A DNA stretch of 14,768 nucleotides from the NCBI GenBank assembly GCA_001986395.2, contig MQVO02000204.1:1-14768 (forward strand), read 5' to 3'. Positions 7,863 to 13,869 of this stretch are shown here, piece after piece. The DNA is from Irpex lacteus (taxonomy: Eukaryota; Basidiomycota; Agaricomycetes; Polyporales; Irpicaceae). Position 1 is the first letter of the stretch, and the number at the start of each line of letters is the position of its first letter. A program made the position numbers and the translations under genes. A model generated the notes under the pieces. The model saw only the letters and a program-made list of their open reading frames with translations. It made no database searches and was not told the origin of the DNA.

Positions 7863-7903
7863 AGAAAAGAACTTATTAAAATAAAATTAAATTTTAATTA
7901 AAG
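7847..7903. repeat. 57-bp dispersed repeat, copy 2
   Basis: Matches 2246-2302 with a single difference. It ends in the AT-rich palindromic core. Confidence 0.88.
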
Positions 7904-8480
7904 AATCCCGGGATAATTAATTATAACTAGTGCAGATATTATTATTAATAGTAACTCTTTCTTCTTTTCTCTTGAGTTCGCACCCGCTCATTTATAGAAC
8001 TAACTCCGATAAATTTATTATTTAATAGATAATTCTCTCTTTGATCTTTAGCCTTACACATTGTTTATTATTCTTTATCACTACTCATTATTATTTAATT
8101 GTGAGAGTTCAAAGACTTTTGTATCTCTCTTATCTTTTAACTTTACCCATTAGTAATCTTTGGAAAGTTCAAATTATTATTTTAATGAGCGAATGCAATA
8201 AATTATAATAAGGGTAAACTTTTATTTTGATCGAGGGAGCGAGGTTACACAATGGAATTACTCATTATTATTGAAATTACTATTTTCTCTCTTTAGTATT
8301 AAATAAATTTATAGTTCTTATTGTTATTACTATTATAATCTTTAATATTATTATTATTTTATTTAAAGATGGTACATGCTCACTAATTAAAATTTAATTT
8401 AATTAAATTTTAATAATACCCACAATATATTCTAGATATTGCTTGTGAATCAGTAAATCATAAAATAAAAATTTATTAAA
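7904..8480. other. AT-rich spacer and possible start of a cob intron
   Basis: No gene is identified. A strong AT palindrome (AATTAAAATTTAATTTAATT and its complement) lies at about 8384-8415. The minus-strand stretch 8403-8480, directly after the cob exon, stays open but does not resemble cytochrome b, so it is read as intron or unrelated sequence. Confidence 0.45.
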
Positions 8481-8558
8481 TAGGTTAACTGGCTTAGGTG
8501 AGTCAACAACGTAGCTGTTAACGATTGATAGAATAGAGTTACTCTTTAGTACTCGCAT
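8481..8558 (-). CDS. cob: Cytochrome b, first exon only
   Basis: The core subunit of complex III. ATG at 8558-8556 starts MRVLKSNSILSIVNSYVVDS and continues PKPVNL. This is the conserved N-terminus of fungal cytochrome b, where PxPxNLSYLWNFGSLL would follow. Here the similarity stops after NL at about 8481. No other cob exon was found in the window, so the rest is outside it, trans-spliced, or lost. Codons are of the CTA/TAC/AAC type seen in cox3 and nad1. The upstream in-frame ATG at 8615 adds residues foreign to cytochrome b and is not the likely start. Confidence 0.8.
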
Positions 8559-8700
8559 AGTCTTCGTAAACAAAAAATTAGTCTTATAGTCTTTACCCGT
8601 AGGCTTTAATTTCAATTAGCTATTAATGGAAAGGGTGATACTGAAGGCTTAGCTAGCTGCTTCTACAGAATAAAAAGATATTTAAATTGAGGAGAAAGAA

Positions 8701-8719
8701 TTCTAACTAGTTTTTTTGG
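8701..8719. repeat. CTAG palindrome half copy
   Basis: TTCTAACTAGTTTTTTTGG is the right arm of the palindrome family. It lies four bases upstream of a tRNA gene. Confidence 0.75.
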
Positions 8720-8723
8720 TACT

Positions 8724-8794
8724 GTCAGTGTAGTTTAAAGGTAAAACTAAAATTATAAAATATTTTAAATGTCAGTTCGATTCTGACCACTAGC
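8724..8794 (+). tRNA. tRNA of uncertain identity
   Basis: Good T arm (GTCAG-TTCGATT-CTGAC) and D arm (GTTT-AAAGGTA-AAAC). The acceptor GTCAGTG/CACTAGC has a C-A mismatch at position 3 and G-U at position 2. The anticodon stem AAAAT/ATTTT encloses eight bases (TATAAAAT) instead of seven, so the anticodon cannot be fixed. Mismatches confined to the first three acceptor positions recall substrates of 5' tRNA editing in some chytrid mitochondria; this is only a possibility. Confidence 0.7.
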
Positions 8795-8795
8795 T

Positions 8796-8868
8796 GATCT
8801 TATGAATTTAATGGTAAAATACAGGGCTTGCCAGTTCTGAAATGCCAGTTTCAAGTCTGGCTAAGATT
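8796..8868 (+). tRNA. tRNA-Ala or tRNA-Gly
   Basis: The acceptor GATCTTA/TAAGATT and D arm ATTT-AATGGTA-AAAT pair well. The anticodon stem CAGGG/TTCTG holds an eight-base loop CTTGCCAG. Depending on which base is extra, the anticodon reads TGC (Ala) or GCC (Gly). The T stem GCCAG/CTGGC also has an eight-base loop (TTTCAAGT). Only one base separates it from the preceding tRNA. Ala is favoured because UGC is the usual mitochondrial Ala anticodon. Confidence 0.7.
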
Positions 8869-8923
8869 ATTAATTTGTTAAATATATTTAAAATAAATAA
8901 TAAAAAGGTGGATTACCTGTACT

Positions 8924-9154
8924 CTATTCCTTGTTAAAGAAATTTATTAAAGGGAAAGGTAGTGTCACTGGAGATATTCCTTCTAGAATCTTGAATTCCT
9001 CTTCAGTAAGACTGATACCGTGGATAGCTAGTACACTATTCAGTACTGTGAGGTCTGTAGGATTCTCACTAGCTAGATGTAAATAAATGAGATAACTAAA
9101 GAAATTTATCTTTAATTCTAGATTATTCCTCTTTTTAAAAACAGAGTATTTAAA
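8924..9154 (-). pseudogene. Unassigned 76-codon frame
   Basis: An open frame between stops, without ATG. It contains LASENPTDLTVLNSVLAIHG, ISLTEEEFKILEGISPVTL and ends FFNKE before TAG. Codon use in its second half (CTA, CTC, GTA) follows the core genes. It looks like the C-terminal part of a real protein, possibly intron-encoded, but I cannot assign a family. Confidence 0.4.
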
Positions 9155-9317
9155 TTAAACTAAACATCCCCTAAAAACACAACTCAAGTGAAAGGGGGAA
9201 GATTAAGATACTAAAGAAATAAAATAAATTGAATAAAGATAATAATTATAATCGAGAGCTCCTTAAAGAAAAATATAAAAAGTAAATAAGAATAGTCTGA
9301 TAAATTCTTGAATAAAT

Positions 9318-9365
9318 CCCCAAAAAACTAGGAATTAGAATTAATTCTAACTAGTTTTTTTGGGG
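9318..9365. repeat. CTAG palindrome copy B (full)
   Basis: The most regular copy: CCCCAAAAAACTAG, then GGAATTAGAATTAATTC, then TAACTAGTTTTTTTGGGG. It forms a long hairpin and is surrounded by non-coding AT-rich sequence. Confidence 0.9.
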
Positions 9366-9433
9366 GAGGGATATTAATAAAATAATATTAAAAGATAAAA
9401 TATAAGAAATACTCTTATTAATATAAATAGATT

Positions 9434-9480
9434 TAATTAAATAATAAGTAACTAAAATAATAATTAAATAATTAAATATT
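9434..9480. repeat. 47-bp inverted repeat, left arm
   Basis: The reverse complement of this segment occurs at 9910-9956 with essentially no differences. The two arms enclose tRNA-Phe, tRNA-Ile and atp8. Confidence 0.9.
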
Positions 9481-9483
9481 TTT

Positions 9484-9528
9484 TAAATTTAAAAACAAAA
9501 AATAAAAAATATAAATAAAAGAATAGGG
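9484..9528. repeat. Direct repeat, copy 1, beside tRNA-Phe
   Basis: A 45-bp AT-rich segment ending GAATAGGG recurs at 10025-10070 in the same orientation with one extra A. It touches the 3' end of tRNA-Phe. Confidence 0.88.
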
Positions 9529-9600
9529 TCCCCAAAAAGACTTGAACTTTTATCAATAAAGCTTCAATTTATTGCTCTAACCAAATTAAGCTATGGGAAC
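9528..9600 (-). tRNA. trnF: tRNA-Phe (anticodon GAA)
   Basis: The acceptor is GTTCCCA/TGGGGAC with one T-G. The D arm is GCTT ... GAGC. The anticodon stem is ATAAA/TTTAT around TTGAAGC, giving GAA. The T arm is AAAAG-TTCAAGT-CTTTT. All loops have regular size. Confidence 0.93.
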
Positions 9601-9603
9601 TTT

Positions 9604-9675
9604 AAGTCTAAGATGGATCGAACATCTATTGCCTCCTTATCAAGGAGATATTTTAAACCATTAAATAATAGACTT
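9604..9675 (-). tRNA. trnI: tRNA-Ile (anticodon GAU)
   Basis: The acceptor AAGTCTA/TAGACTT is perfectly paired. The anticodon stem TCTCC/GGAGG holds TTGATAA, giving GAT. The T arm is AGATG-TTCGATC-CATCT. Three bases separate it from tRNA-Phe, and atp8 ends a few bases upstream. Confidence 0.93.
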
Positions 9676-9682
9676 ATTTATA

Positions 9683-9838
9683 TTATAATTTAGTTATTAA
9701 TAATCTCACGATTTGTAACTGTAAAAGATATGGTAAAATTACTCATGAAACTAATACTAATAAGGCGAATAAGATTATATAACCGTAAAATAATTGATTT
9801 AAAAAGAAAAATGGTATTAATCCCCCAAATTTATTATA
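9683..9838 (-). CDS. atp8: ATP synthase subunit 8
   Basis: Small membrane subunit of the F0 stator. Translation gives GGLIPFFFLNQLFYGYIILF and VSWVILPYLLQLQIVRLL, ending in TAA at 9685-9683. It shows the (P)xLIPFFFLNQL N-terminus and LPxLLxLQ motif of fungal Atp8, and is about 48 residues, the normal size. The Trp codon is TGA (9745-9743). No ATG lies in frame: an AT palindrome begins just upstream (9830-9855), and the codons before GGLIP (TAT AAT AAA TTT) look like repeat, so the native MPQ-type start seems replaced. It uses TTA for nearly all leucines, unlike cox3 or nad1. Confidence 0.85.
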
Positions 9839-9909
9839 AATTTAATTTAATTAAAAGTTATTTATCCCTTAATATAAGGAATAGATTTATAGAACTTTAA
9901 AATTTTATA

Positions 9910-9956
9910 AATATTTAATTATTTAATTATTATTTTAGTTACTTATTATTTAATTA
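9910..9956. repeat. 47-bp inverted repeat, right arm
   Basis: Complementary to 9434-9480; the pair bounds the tRNA-Phe, tRNA-Ile and atp8 cluster. Confidence 0.9.
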
Positions 9957-10024
9957 TTTTTATATATCTAAATAAAAAAAGTATTTAATTATATAAGAGA
10001 GTATAAATTTTATTTTCTTAAACA

Positions 10025-10070
10025 TAAATTTAAAAACAAAAAATAAAAAAATATAAATAAAAGAATAGGG
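10025..10070. repeat. Direct repeat, copy 2
   Basis: Same orientation as 9484-9528, differing by one A. Here the segment is followed by GAGGGAGAA rather than by a tRNA. Confidence 0.88.
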
Positions 10071-10210
10071 GAGGGAGAATCTTTAAATTTATTTAGAGAT
10101 TATTCCTTCTCTATTGGATTAAGTTTATATGTATAATATTATAGAGAATTATAAAAAGAAAAATTTTTACAATAAAAGTAAACCTAGTCCTCCCCCTCCT
10201 TTTTAATTTA

Positions 10211-10256
10211 TGTTGCGTTGACAAAAAGGTCTTAAAGGTTCAAGTCCCACCACTAG
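10211..10256 (+). pseudogene. tRNA 3'-half fragment
   Basis: Contains AAAGGTTCAAGTCCCACC, which resembles a T arm and 3' acceptor strand, ending CACTAGT. No 5' half or anticodon arm can be placed, so it looks like a partial tRNA. A similar end occurs in the next tRNA-like element. Confidence 0.35.
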
Positions 10257-10290
10257 TATTAAACTAATTAATATACTAAACAATCAGTAT

Positions 10291-10356
10291 TTAGGAGTGA
10301 CAGCTTCGCTTAACATGTGGCTTCTACGCCGTAAAGGTTAAAGTCCCCTCACTAGT
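10291..10356 (+). pseudogene. Degenerate tRNA-like element
   Basis: Shows a five-pair acceptor core AGTGA/TCACT, a possible anticodon arm GTGGC/GCCGT with a six-base loop TTCTAC, and a T-loop-like TTAAAGT. Outer acceptor pairs and the T stem are poor. It could be a decayed tRNA-Arg(UCU), or an edited tRNA. Identity is unresolved. Confidence 0.3.
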
Positions 10357-10366
10357 CTAATATACT

Positions 10367-10437
10367 AGCACTGCTAGATTAAAGGTAACTACCTTGCTTC
10401 AGACAAGGCGATAAAAGTTCTACTCTTCTGCGGTGCT
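10367..10437 (+). tRNA. trnW: tRNA-Trp (anticodon UCA)
   Basis: The acceptor is AGCACTG/CGGTGCT (extendable to eight pairs). The anticodon arm is CCTTG-CTTCAGA-CAAGG, giving TCA. The T arm is AAAAG-TTCTACT-CTTCT with one A-C. The D stem is short (TAG/CTA). Anticodon UCA reads both UGG and UGA, matching the use of UGA for Trp in atp8 and dpo. Confidence 0.85.
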
Positions 10438-10455
10438 CTACCATTATCAATGGAA

Positions 10456-10551
10456 AGCAAGTGTTGTATAATGGTAATTACTTTCGCCTTACTAGTAAAG
10501 CTTATATCATATAGAGTAGCGGTTAATACTCGTTCGATCAGCGTAACTTGT
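10456..10551 (+). pseudogene. Possible class II tRNA-like element
   Basis: CAAGT at 10458-10462 pairs with ACTTG at 10546-10550. It encloses a D-arm-like TATAATGGTAATTA, a TTACT/AGTAA stem with an 11-base loop, and a T-loop-like GTTCGATC. The length of about 95 nt would suit tRNA-Leu, -Ser or -Tyr, but the stems are irregular, so this is weak. Confidence 0.25.
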
Positions 10552-10592
10552 ATATATTATATTTTGCTTCTGGCACAATCCTTAGACGATAG

Positions 10593-10874
10593 TACATACT
10601 CAATCAAGCATACAATTACTTTTTTGCTCTTGTACTAGCGATTCCGCTATCTTCTACAGCAATTTCTACTGAACCACAAAACGCTCTAGTACAAAAGGCT
10701 ACAATCTCAGCTACTCTATTTACACGAAACGTAGTTATCGCACTGCTATTTGCAGCAGCACTATCATACAATTGTTTTAGTACAGTGTCTCTAAAATCAT
10801 TTGTTGTAGGAGTTGGACTATACTCAGGTCTAATTCATGCAACTACTGTTACACAATCCCCAAAAAAAAACTAG
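10593..10874 (+). CDS. nad2: NADH dehydrogenase subunit 2, 5' part only
   Basis: Membrane-arm subunit of complex I. After an in-frame TAG at 10590-10592 the frame gives LVLAIPLSSTAISTEPQ, ATLFTRNVVIALLFAAAL and VGVGLYSGLIHATTVTQ. This matches the N-terminal region of fungal Nad2 (TLFNR-, a hydrophobic helix, then GLxxGLxHxTxxTQ). The frame ends in TAG 10872-10874 right after entering a CTAG palindrome half (10858 on), where SFDIF-type sequence should follow, so about 80% of the protein is missing. No ATG is in frame at the start; ATA 10596-10598 is the only Met-like candidate. It lies on the strand opposite to cox3 and nad1. Confidence 0.72.
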   Translation, partial: YILNQAYNYFFALVLAIPLSSTAISTEPQNALVQKATISATLFTRNVVIALLFAAALSYNCFSTVSLKSFVVGVGLYSGLIHATTVTQSPKKN

Positions 10875-10884
10875 TTAGAATTAT
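10858..10884. repeat. CTAG palindrome half copy at the nad2 break
   Basis: CCCCAAAAAAAAACTAG followed by TTAGAATT is the left arm of the palindrome family. Recognisable nad2 ends exactly here. Confidence 0.8.
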
Positions 10885-10945
10885 AAAAAGAAAAACTTTT
10901 ATTTCTCTCGGAAGAGGGTGACATATATTCTTTACTTTACTTTTA

Positions 10946-11050
10946 TTATCCAAACACATTCACATTTTTCGTAACACGAGGGATAACTCGTTCTGTGGCA
11001 AGTCTTCCTGATAGTTGAATACGAATACCACAAATGTGAGATGGAAGATG
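10946..11050 (-). pseudogene. rps3: Ribosomal protein S3 fragment
   Basis: The minus frame gives GIRIQLSGRLATERVIPRVT and ends NVNVFG before TAA. Fungal mitochondrial Rps3 has a conserved GIxIRLAGRLxTxRVVPR motif near the C-terminal KH-like region, which this resembles. Upstream residues (HLPSHIC) could still belong to it, but the frame then enters AT-rich repeat sequence. The usual residues after VPRxT (a K-rich tail starting GSxxxG) are absent, so only a short piece remains. The assignment rests on one motif. Confidence 0.6.
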
Positions 11051-11119
11051 ACAAAAATAATAAAATAAGATAGTTATTAAAATTTAATTAAATTTTAATT
11101 ACCCACACAAGCTAGTTAG

Positions 11120-11368
11120 TTTTACTTTTTTTATCCAGGAAAGAAAATAGGTGAAAAAATTATCAATGGAATTGTTAAAGGAGCTGGTGTTGTAGGTGCT
11201 GGAGCTGCAGTTGAACAAAGTATACGTGGGAGAAGAAATGATAATGCTAGTAATAATAATGGTAATAGCGGGAACAGTGGTGGAAATATTGGAGGTAACA
11301 GTGGTGTAAATAATGGAGGTAACAGAGGCTCCCATAAAATAATTCTCTTATTTTATTTTATATTTTAA
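11120..11368 (+). other. Gly/Asn-rich open frame
   Basis: A plus-strand frame between TAG 11117-11119 and TAA 11366-11368 with no ATG. It contains KKIGEKIINGIVKGAGVVG, then AGAAVEQSIRGRRNDN, then low-complexity repeats of the type NSGNSGGNIGGNSG. The hydrophobic Gly/Ala segment followed by a basic stretch and a Gly/Asn tail looks like a genuine coding remnant rather than random AT-rich sequence. I do not know the family. Confidence 0.4.
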
Positions 11369-11396
11369 TTATATATCTAATTATTTTTTAATTTAA

Positions 11397-11561
11397 CTCA
11401 TTGTGATTATTGAACTGATGCTTCTTTCTGTAACCATTCTAGTTCTAGTTATGGCTTATAATGATAACGATACAATTGGACAAATTTATTCAATTATTAT
11501 TATTATTGCTACTGCAGGAGCTGAAAGTGCTATAGGACCCCATTTTCATTTATTAAATTAG
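11397..11561 (+). pseudogene. nad4L: NADH dehydrogenase subunit 4L, internal piece
   Basis: Gives IELMLLSVTILVLVM, then DNDTIGQIYSIIIIIATAGA, ending ESAIG. This is the second and third helix region of Nad4L (SIELMLLAVN ... D-GQIFSLFVLTVAAAESAIGLAI). The N-terminal helix is missing: a TAA precedes at 11394-11396. After ESAIG the sequence leaves the family (PHFHLLN, then TAG) as it enters a hairpin element at 11567-11633. In many fungi nad4L adjoins nad5 on the same strand; here the neighbouring nad5 piece is on the opposite strand. Confidence 0.75.
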
Positions 11562-11566
11562 GCATA

Positions 11567-11633
11567 ACCCCATAATCTCTATAATTAGGCCATTCATGAC
11601 ACTGTCATGAGTATTTTCGGCATTATGAGGGGT
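11567..11633. repeat. Nested hairpin element
   Basis: ACCCCATAAT at the left pairs with ATTATGAGGGGT at the right (one bulged G). Inside lies a second perfect hairpin CATGACACTGTCATG. This double-stem form recalls mobile double-hairpin elements of fungal mtDNA. It borders the broken end of nad4L. Confidence 0.7.
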
Positions 11634-11793
11634 AAGTTGTAAATGATAGGATATTTCCCACTATAAATATTAAAATGCAACCCGGTTTCTCTGCAATGAG
11701 CCATCTGACCCTTGATTTTTATCTACCTCTTCCGTCTCCATTTTACCCACTTTTAATTAAAACTTAAACTTAATTGATGGGGAGTATTGATGA
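11634..11793. other. Spacer between nad4L piece and nad5 stop
   Basis: No coding or RNA gene is recognised in this 160-bp stretch. The 3' ends of nad4L (+) and nad5 (-) converge here. Confidence 0.4.
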
Positions 11794-12714
11794 TTAAATT
11801 GCAGTAGTTCGTTGACTAATCCATACTTGTACTGTTAGAGCACCCTTCTTATTAGCAGTAGTACATTGTCCTGTTTCAATAAGTGTTCGAGTACTGTTCT
11901 TAAATGATCCGATTAGTGATACAAGCCCTAGCATGATGTATAGAGCGTATGATGTAATAACACCTGTGTCGTAAGCAGCTACAGATCGACCTGTTCCTGT
12001 TAGAACTGTACTTAGACCGTATGGTCCAGCTAGTTCGATAACTCCTCGGTCAAGAACCTTAGAGATAACAAGTCCAACTCGTAGTGAAGCACTGATAATG
12101 AAACCGTTGAATAGTGCGTCCCAGTACCACTTTGCGTTAAGGAATGAGTATACAGCATATCCAATAGGTCCGTTTGTTAGACCAATTGTGAATGCAGGTA
12201 CCACATGGTATAGATATAGTGCTAGACCAGCACCGAATAGGCTACCAATAGCAGGTAGTAGCTTCATTAGTAGAGGTAGTCCGAATTCAGCTTCAATCAG
12301 TGTAATGTGGTTAGGGTGTTGGTATAGAGCAGTTGATAGGAAATCTGTACCTACTCCCACATACATGTCCTTTGCAATGTAACCAAATACAATTGACATG
12401 ATTGATAGAATTACCAGAGGAATTACAATGATCATAGGTGCTTCGTGAGCATGTAGATAGTAACCCTTAGGGGCATTAGGTGTTGTAAAGAATGTTAGTG
12501 ATACTAGTCGGAATGAATAGAAGGCTGTGAATACAGCTGAAATTGTTCCCAGCCAGTATGCCATTGTACCAGATACTTCGTATTGTCCTAGAGCTACTTC
12601 AAGGATTAGATCCTTACTGTAGAACCCTGTCATAAATGGTAGAGCCATTAGAGATAGAGATCCGATAAGGATAGCTGTGTAGGTAAATGGTAGGAAGTTA
12701 ACCAGACCTCCTAG
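11794..12714 (-). CDS. nad5: NADH dehydrogenase subunit 5, 3' half
   Basis: Proton-pumping subunit of the complex I membrane arm. It is an uninterrupted 306-codon stretch starting LGGLVNFLPFTYTAILIGS and continuing LMALPFMTGFYSKDLILE, MAYWLGTISAVFTAFYSFR and KVLDRGVIELAGPYGLS, ending TTAI before TAA. This is the C-terminal half of a protein of about 650 residues. The N-terminal half (quinone/proton-channel core, including HAFFKALLF) is not joined to it. Upstream of LGGL the frame reads QDIRK-like positions poorly and meets a TAA within 15 bases, as expected at an intron 3' end. All Trp codons are TGG. This is the best-preserved gene in the window. Confidence 0.93.
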   Translation of the reverse strand, partial: LGGLVNFLPFTYTAILIGSLSLMALPFMTGFYSKDLILEVALGQYEVSGTMAYWLGTISAVFTAFYSFRLVSLTFFTTPNAPKGYYLHAHEAPMIIVIPLVILSIMSIVFGYIAKDMYVGVGTDFLSTALYQHPNHITLIEAEFGLPLLMKLLPAIGSLFGAGLALYLYHVVPAFTIGLTNGPIGYAVYSFLNAKWYWDALFNGFIISASLRVGLVISKVLDRGVIELAGPYGLSTVLTGTGRSVAAYDTGVITSYALYIMLGLVSLIGSFKNSTRTLIETGQCTTANKKGALTVQVWISQRTTAI

Positions 12715-12939
12715 AAGATTATCTGAGTATTAAGACAATCCACTTAGAATCTAAGAGGTCGTGGTTGGAGGATAATCAGTCTTCTAATCTTAAATATAGT
12801 CTCATCAAATACTTGTAAAGCTAAAGGGGATTGGAACCTTAAGATATGAAGGGAATAATACGATATATTTTGTATAGTAATAAAGTTTACTAGAATGAGG
12901 AATCTCCGATAAAAGCAAATAAAGACAATCAATACTTTT
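12715..12939 (-). other. Sequence upstream of nad5 exon, probable intron remnant
   Basis: Non-Nad5 sequence follows directly upstream of LGGL, a place where an intron end is plausible. I could not identify a clear P7 pair. It contains one copy of a 30-bp direct repeat at its upstream end. A short open frame here shares its first eight residues (KSIDCLYL) with the frame at 13324-13623 only because both start in that repeat. Confidence 0.4.
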
Positions 12940-12944
12940 TTAAT
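12915..12944. repeat. 30-bp direct repeat, copy 1
   Basis: GCAAATAAAGACAATCAATA plus CTTTTTTAAT is repeated exactly at 13599-13628, same orientation. Confidence 0.9.
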
Positions 12945-13284
12945 TTAGGGGGGAGTGTCAAGACGAGTACCATTTGCATCAATCCGAATATAATATATTT
13001 GTACTTTTATCTATATAATCGGCAGGGTATTCTCTATCAAGAATAGTATTATGTATTATTTTAGCTATATTTTTATATTCTTCGAGTTTATAGATATATT
13101 ATATAATACTAGAACACAACGCCCATTTTCATGTAAGATGTTGGAATGTATTTATAATTCTTTCTACGTATGCATCAGATATATTATTATGTCTATGTAT
13201 AACAGTAAAATCTTGTTTTTCATTTTCAATAACTCTTTGTATAATTTCTAGATAACAGATAAAAGTATAGAATGGTTTATAAAT
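12940..13284 (-). other. Unassigned 113-residue frame using UGA codons
   Basis: With UGA as Trp, the frame is open from 13284 to TAA 12942-12940. It contains EIIQRVIENEKQDFTVIHR, DAYVERIINTFQHLTWKWA and DREYPADYIDKSTNI. The residue mix looks real and AT-rich like dpo. It lacks a start codon and its upstream end is a CTAG palindrome half (13289-13302), so it is probably an internal piece of a larger ORF, possibly plasmid-derived. Family not recognised. Confidence 0.4.
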
Positions 13285-13288
13285 CTAT

Positions 13289-13302
13289 CCAAAAAAACTA
13301 GG
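13289..13302. repeat. CTAG palindrome half copy
   Basis: CCAAAAAAACTAGG, the left arm of the family, stands at the upstream limit of the frame at 12940-13284. Confidence 0.7.
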
Positions 13303-13323
13303 CTCTTTGTTGGAAGTACTTTT

Positions 13324-13623
13324 TTAATTTATCCTTTTTATTACCTTAACTTCTATTAAATTACTGTTATTTGATAGAAGAATAACTAATTCTAAACCCA
13401 ATAATATTAATTCCTCATTAGAGAGATATAGATTGTTTTCACTACGGTACTCTAAAAATTTACATTCATTACTTATTACTCCACTTTCTAAATCTTTATT
13501 ATACTTTTCTATACATACCAGTTCACTGCTGAGTACTACCAACAACACTTCTAACACATGCACTAGAAATACTTTACTGAGACTGAGATTTTGTTGATGC
13601 AAATAAAGACAATCAATACTTTT
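13324..13623 (-). other. Unassigned leucine-rich frame
   Basis: Open from the 30-bp repeat to TAA 13326-13324, with LSKVFLVHVLEVLLVVLSS and EELILLGLELVILLSNNSN. A TTG at 13602-13600 could start it, but there is no ATG near the beginning. The composition is hydrophobic with acidic residues. I do not recognise it, and it may not be a gene. Confidence 0.3.
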
Positions 13624-13628
13624 TTAAT
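13599..13628. repeat. 30-bp direct repeat, copy 2
   Basis: Identical to 12915-12944; immediately followed by the 35-bp repeat at 13629. Confidence 0.9.
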
Positions 13629-13663
13629 CTACTTAAAATAAAATTAAATAAATTACACAGTCT
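13629..13663. repeat. 35-bp direct repeat, copy 1
   Basis: CTACTTAAAATAAAATTAAA followed by TAAATTACACAGTCT recurs exactly at 14459-14493. The pair encloses the nad4 piece and a palindrome-rich spacer. Confidence 0.92.
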
Positions 13664-13684
13664 TTCTTTCTTTTTAATCTTATT

Positions 13685-13869
13685 CCCCTTTCTCCTACTT
13701 TAATAAGTAGACCTGATGATACAAAACCATGAGCTACTGATAATACTAAACTACCAGTTAAACCTGTGATACTATAAGAGAATATACTTAATATACATAC
13801 AGCCATATGAGATAAAGAACTCTAAGCTACTATAACTATCAGATCAGTTTTGTCTTAATGTTATTATAG
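13685..13869 (-). pseudogene. nad4: NADH dehydrogenase subunit 4, internal piece
   Basis: Gives TLRQ, then SSLSHMAVCILSIFSYS, GLTGSLVLSVAHGFVSSGLL. This is the central Nad4 segment TLRQxDLKxxIAYSSVSHM ... G-xxLMxxHGFVSSALF. An extra A in CAAAACT (13848-13851) shifts the frame between TLRQ and TDL, and TAG at 13824-13822 replaces the Tyr of AYSS. The 5' side ends at an AT palindrome (about 13870-13900). The 3' side ends near the 35-bp repeat, after GLLIKVGE which already departs from the family. Leucines are mainly TTA, unlike nad1, nad2 and nad5. Confidence 0.78.

Noticed and set aside
10450..10638. 62-residue plus-strand open frame beginning at an ATG
   Set aside because: It covers the tRNA-like element and overlaps the nad2 frame in another phase; no similarity to known proteins.
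12098..12382. 94-residue plus-strand open frame
   Set aside because: It lies entirely antisense to well-conserved nad5 codons and has no family resemblance.
12960..13010. Frame-shifted reading IDANGTRLD as a polymerase-like motif upstream of nad5
   Set aside because: It needs an arbitrary base change, while the frame is already open under the UGA-Trp code; no family match is certain.
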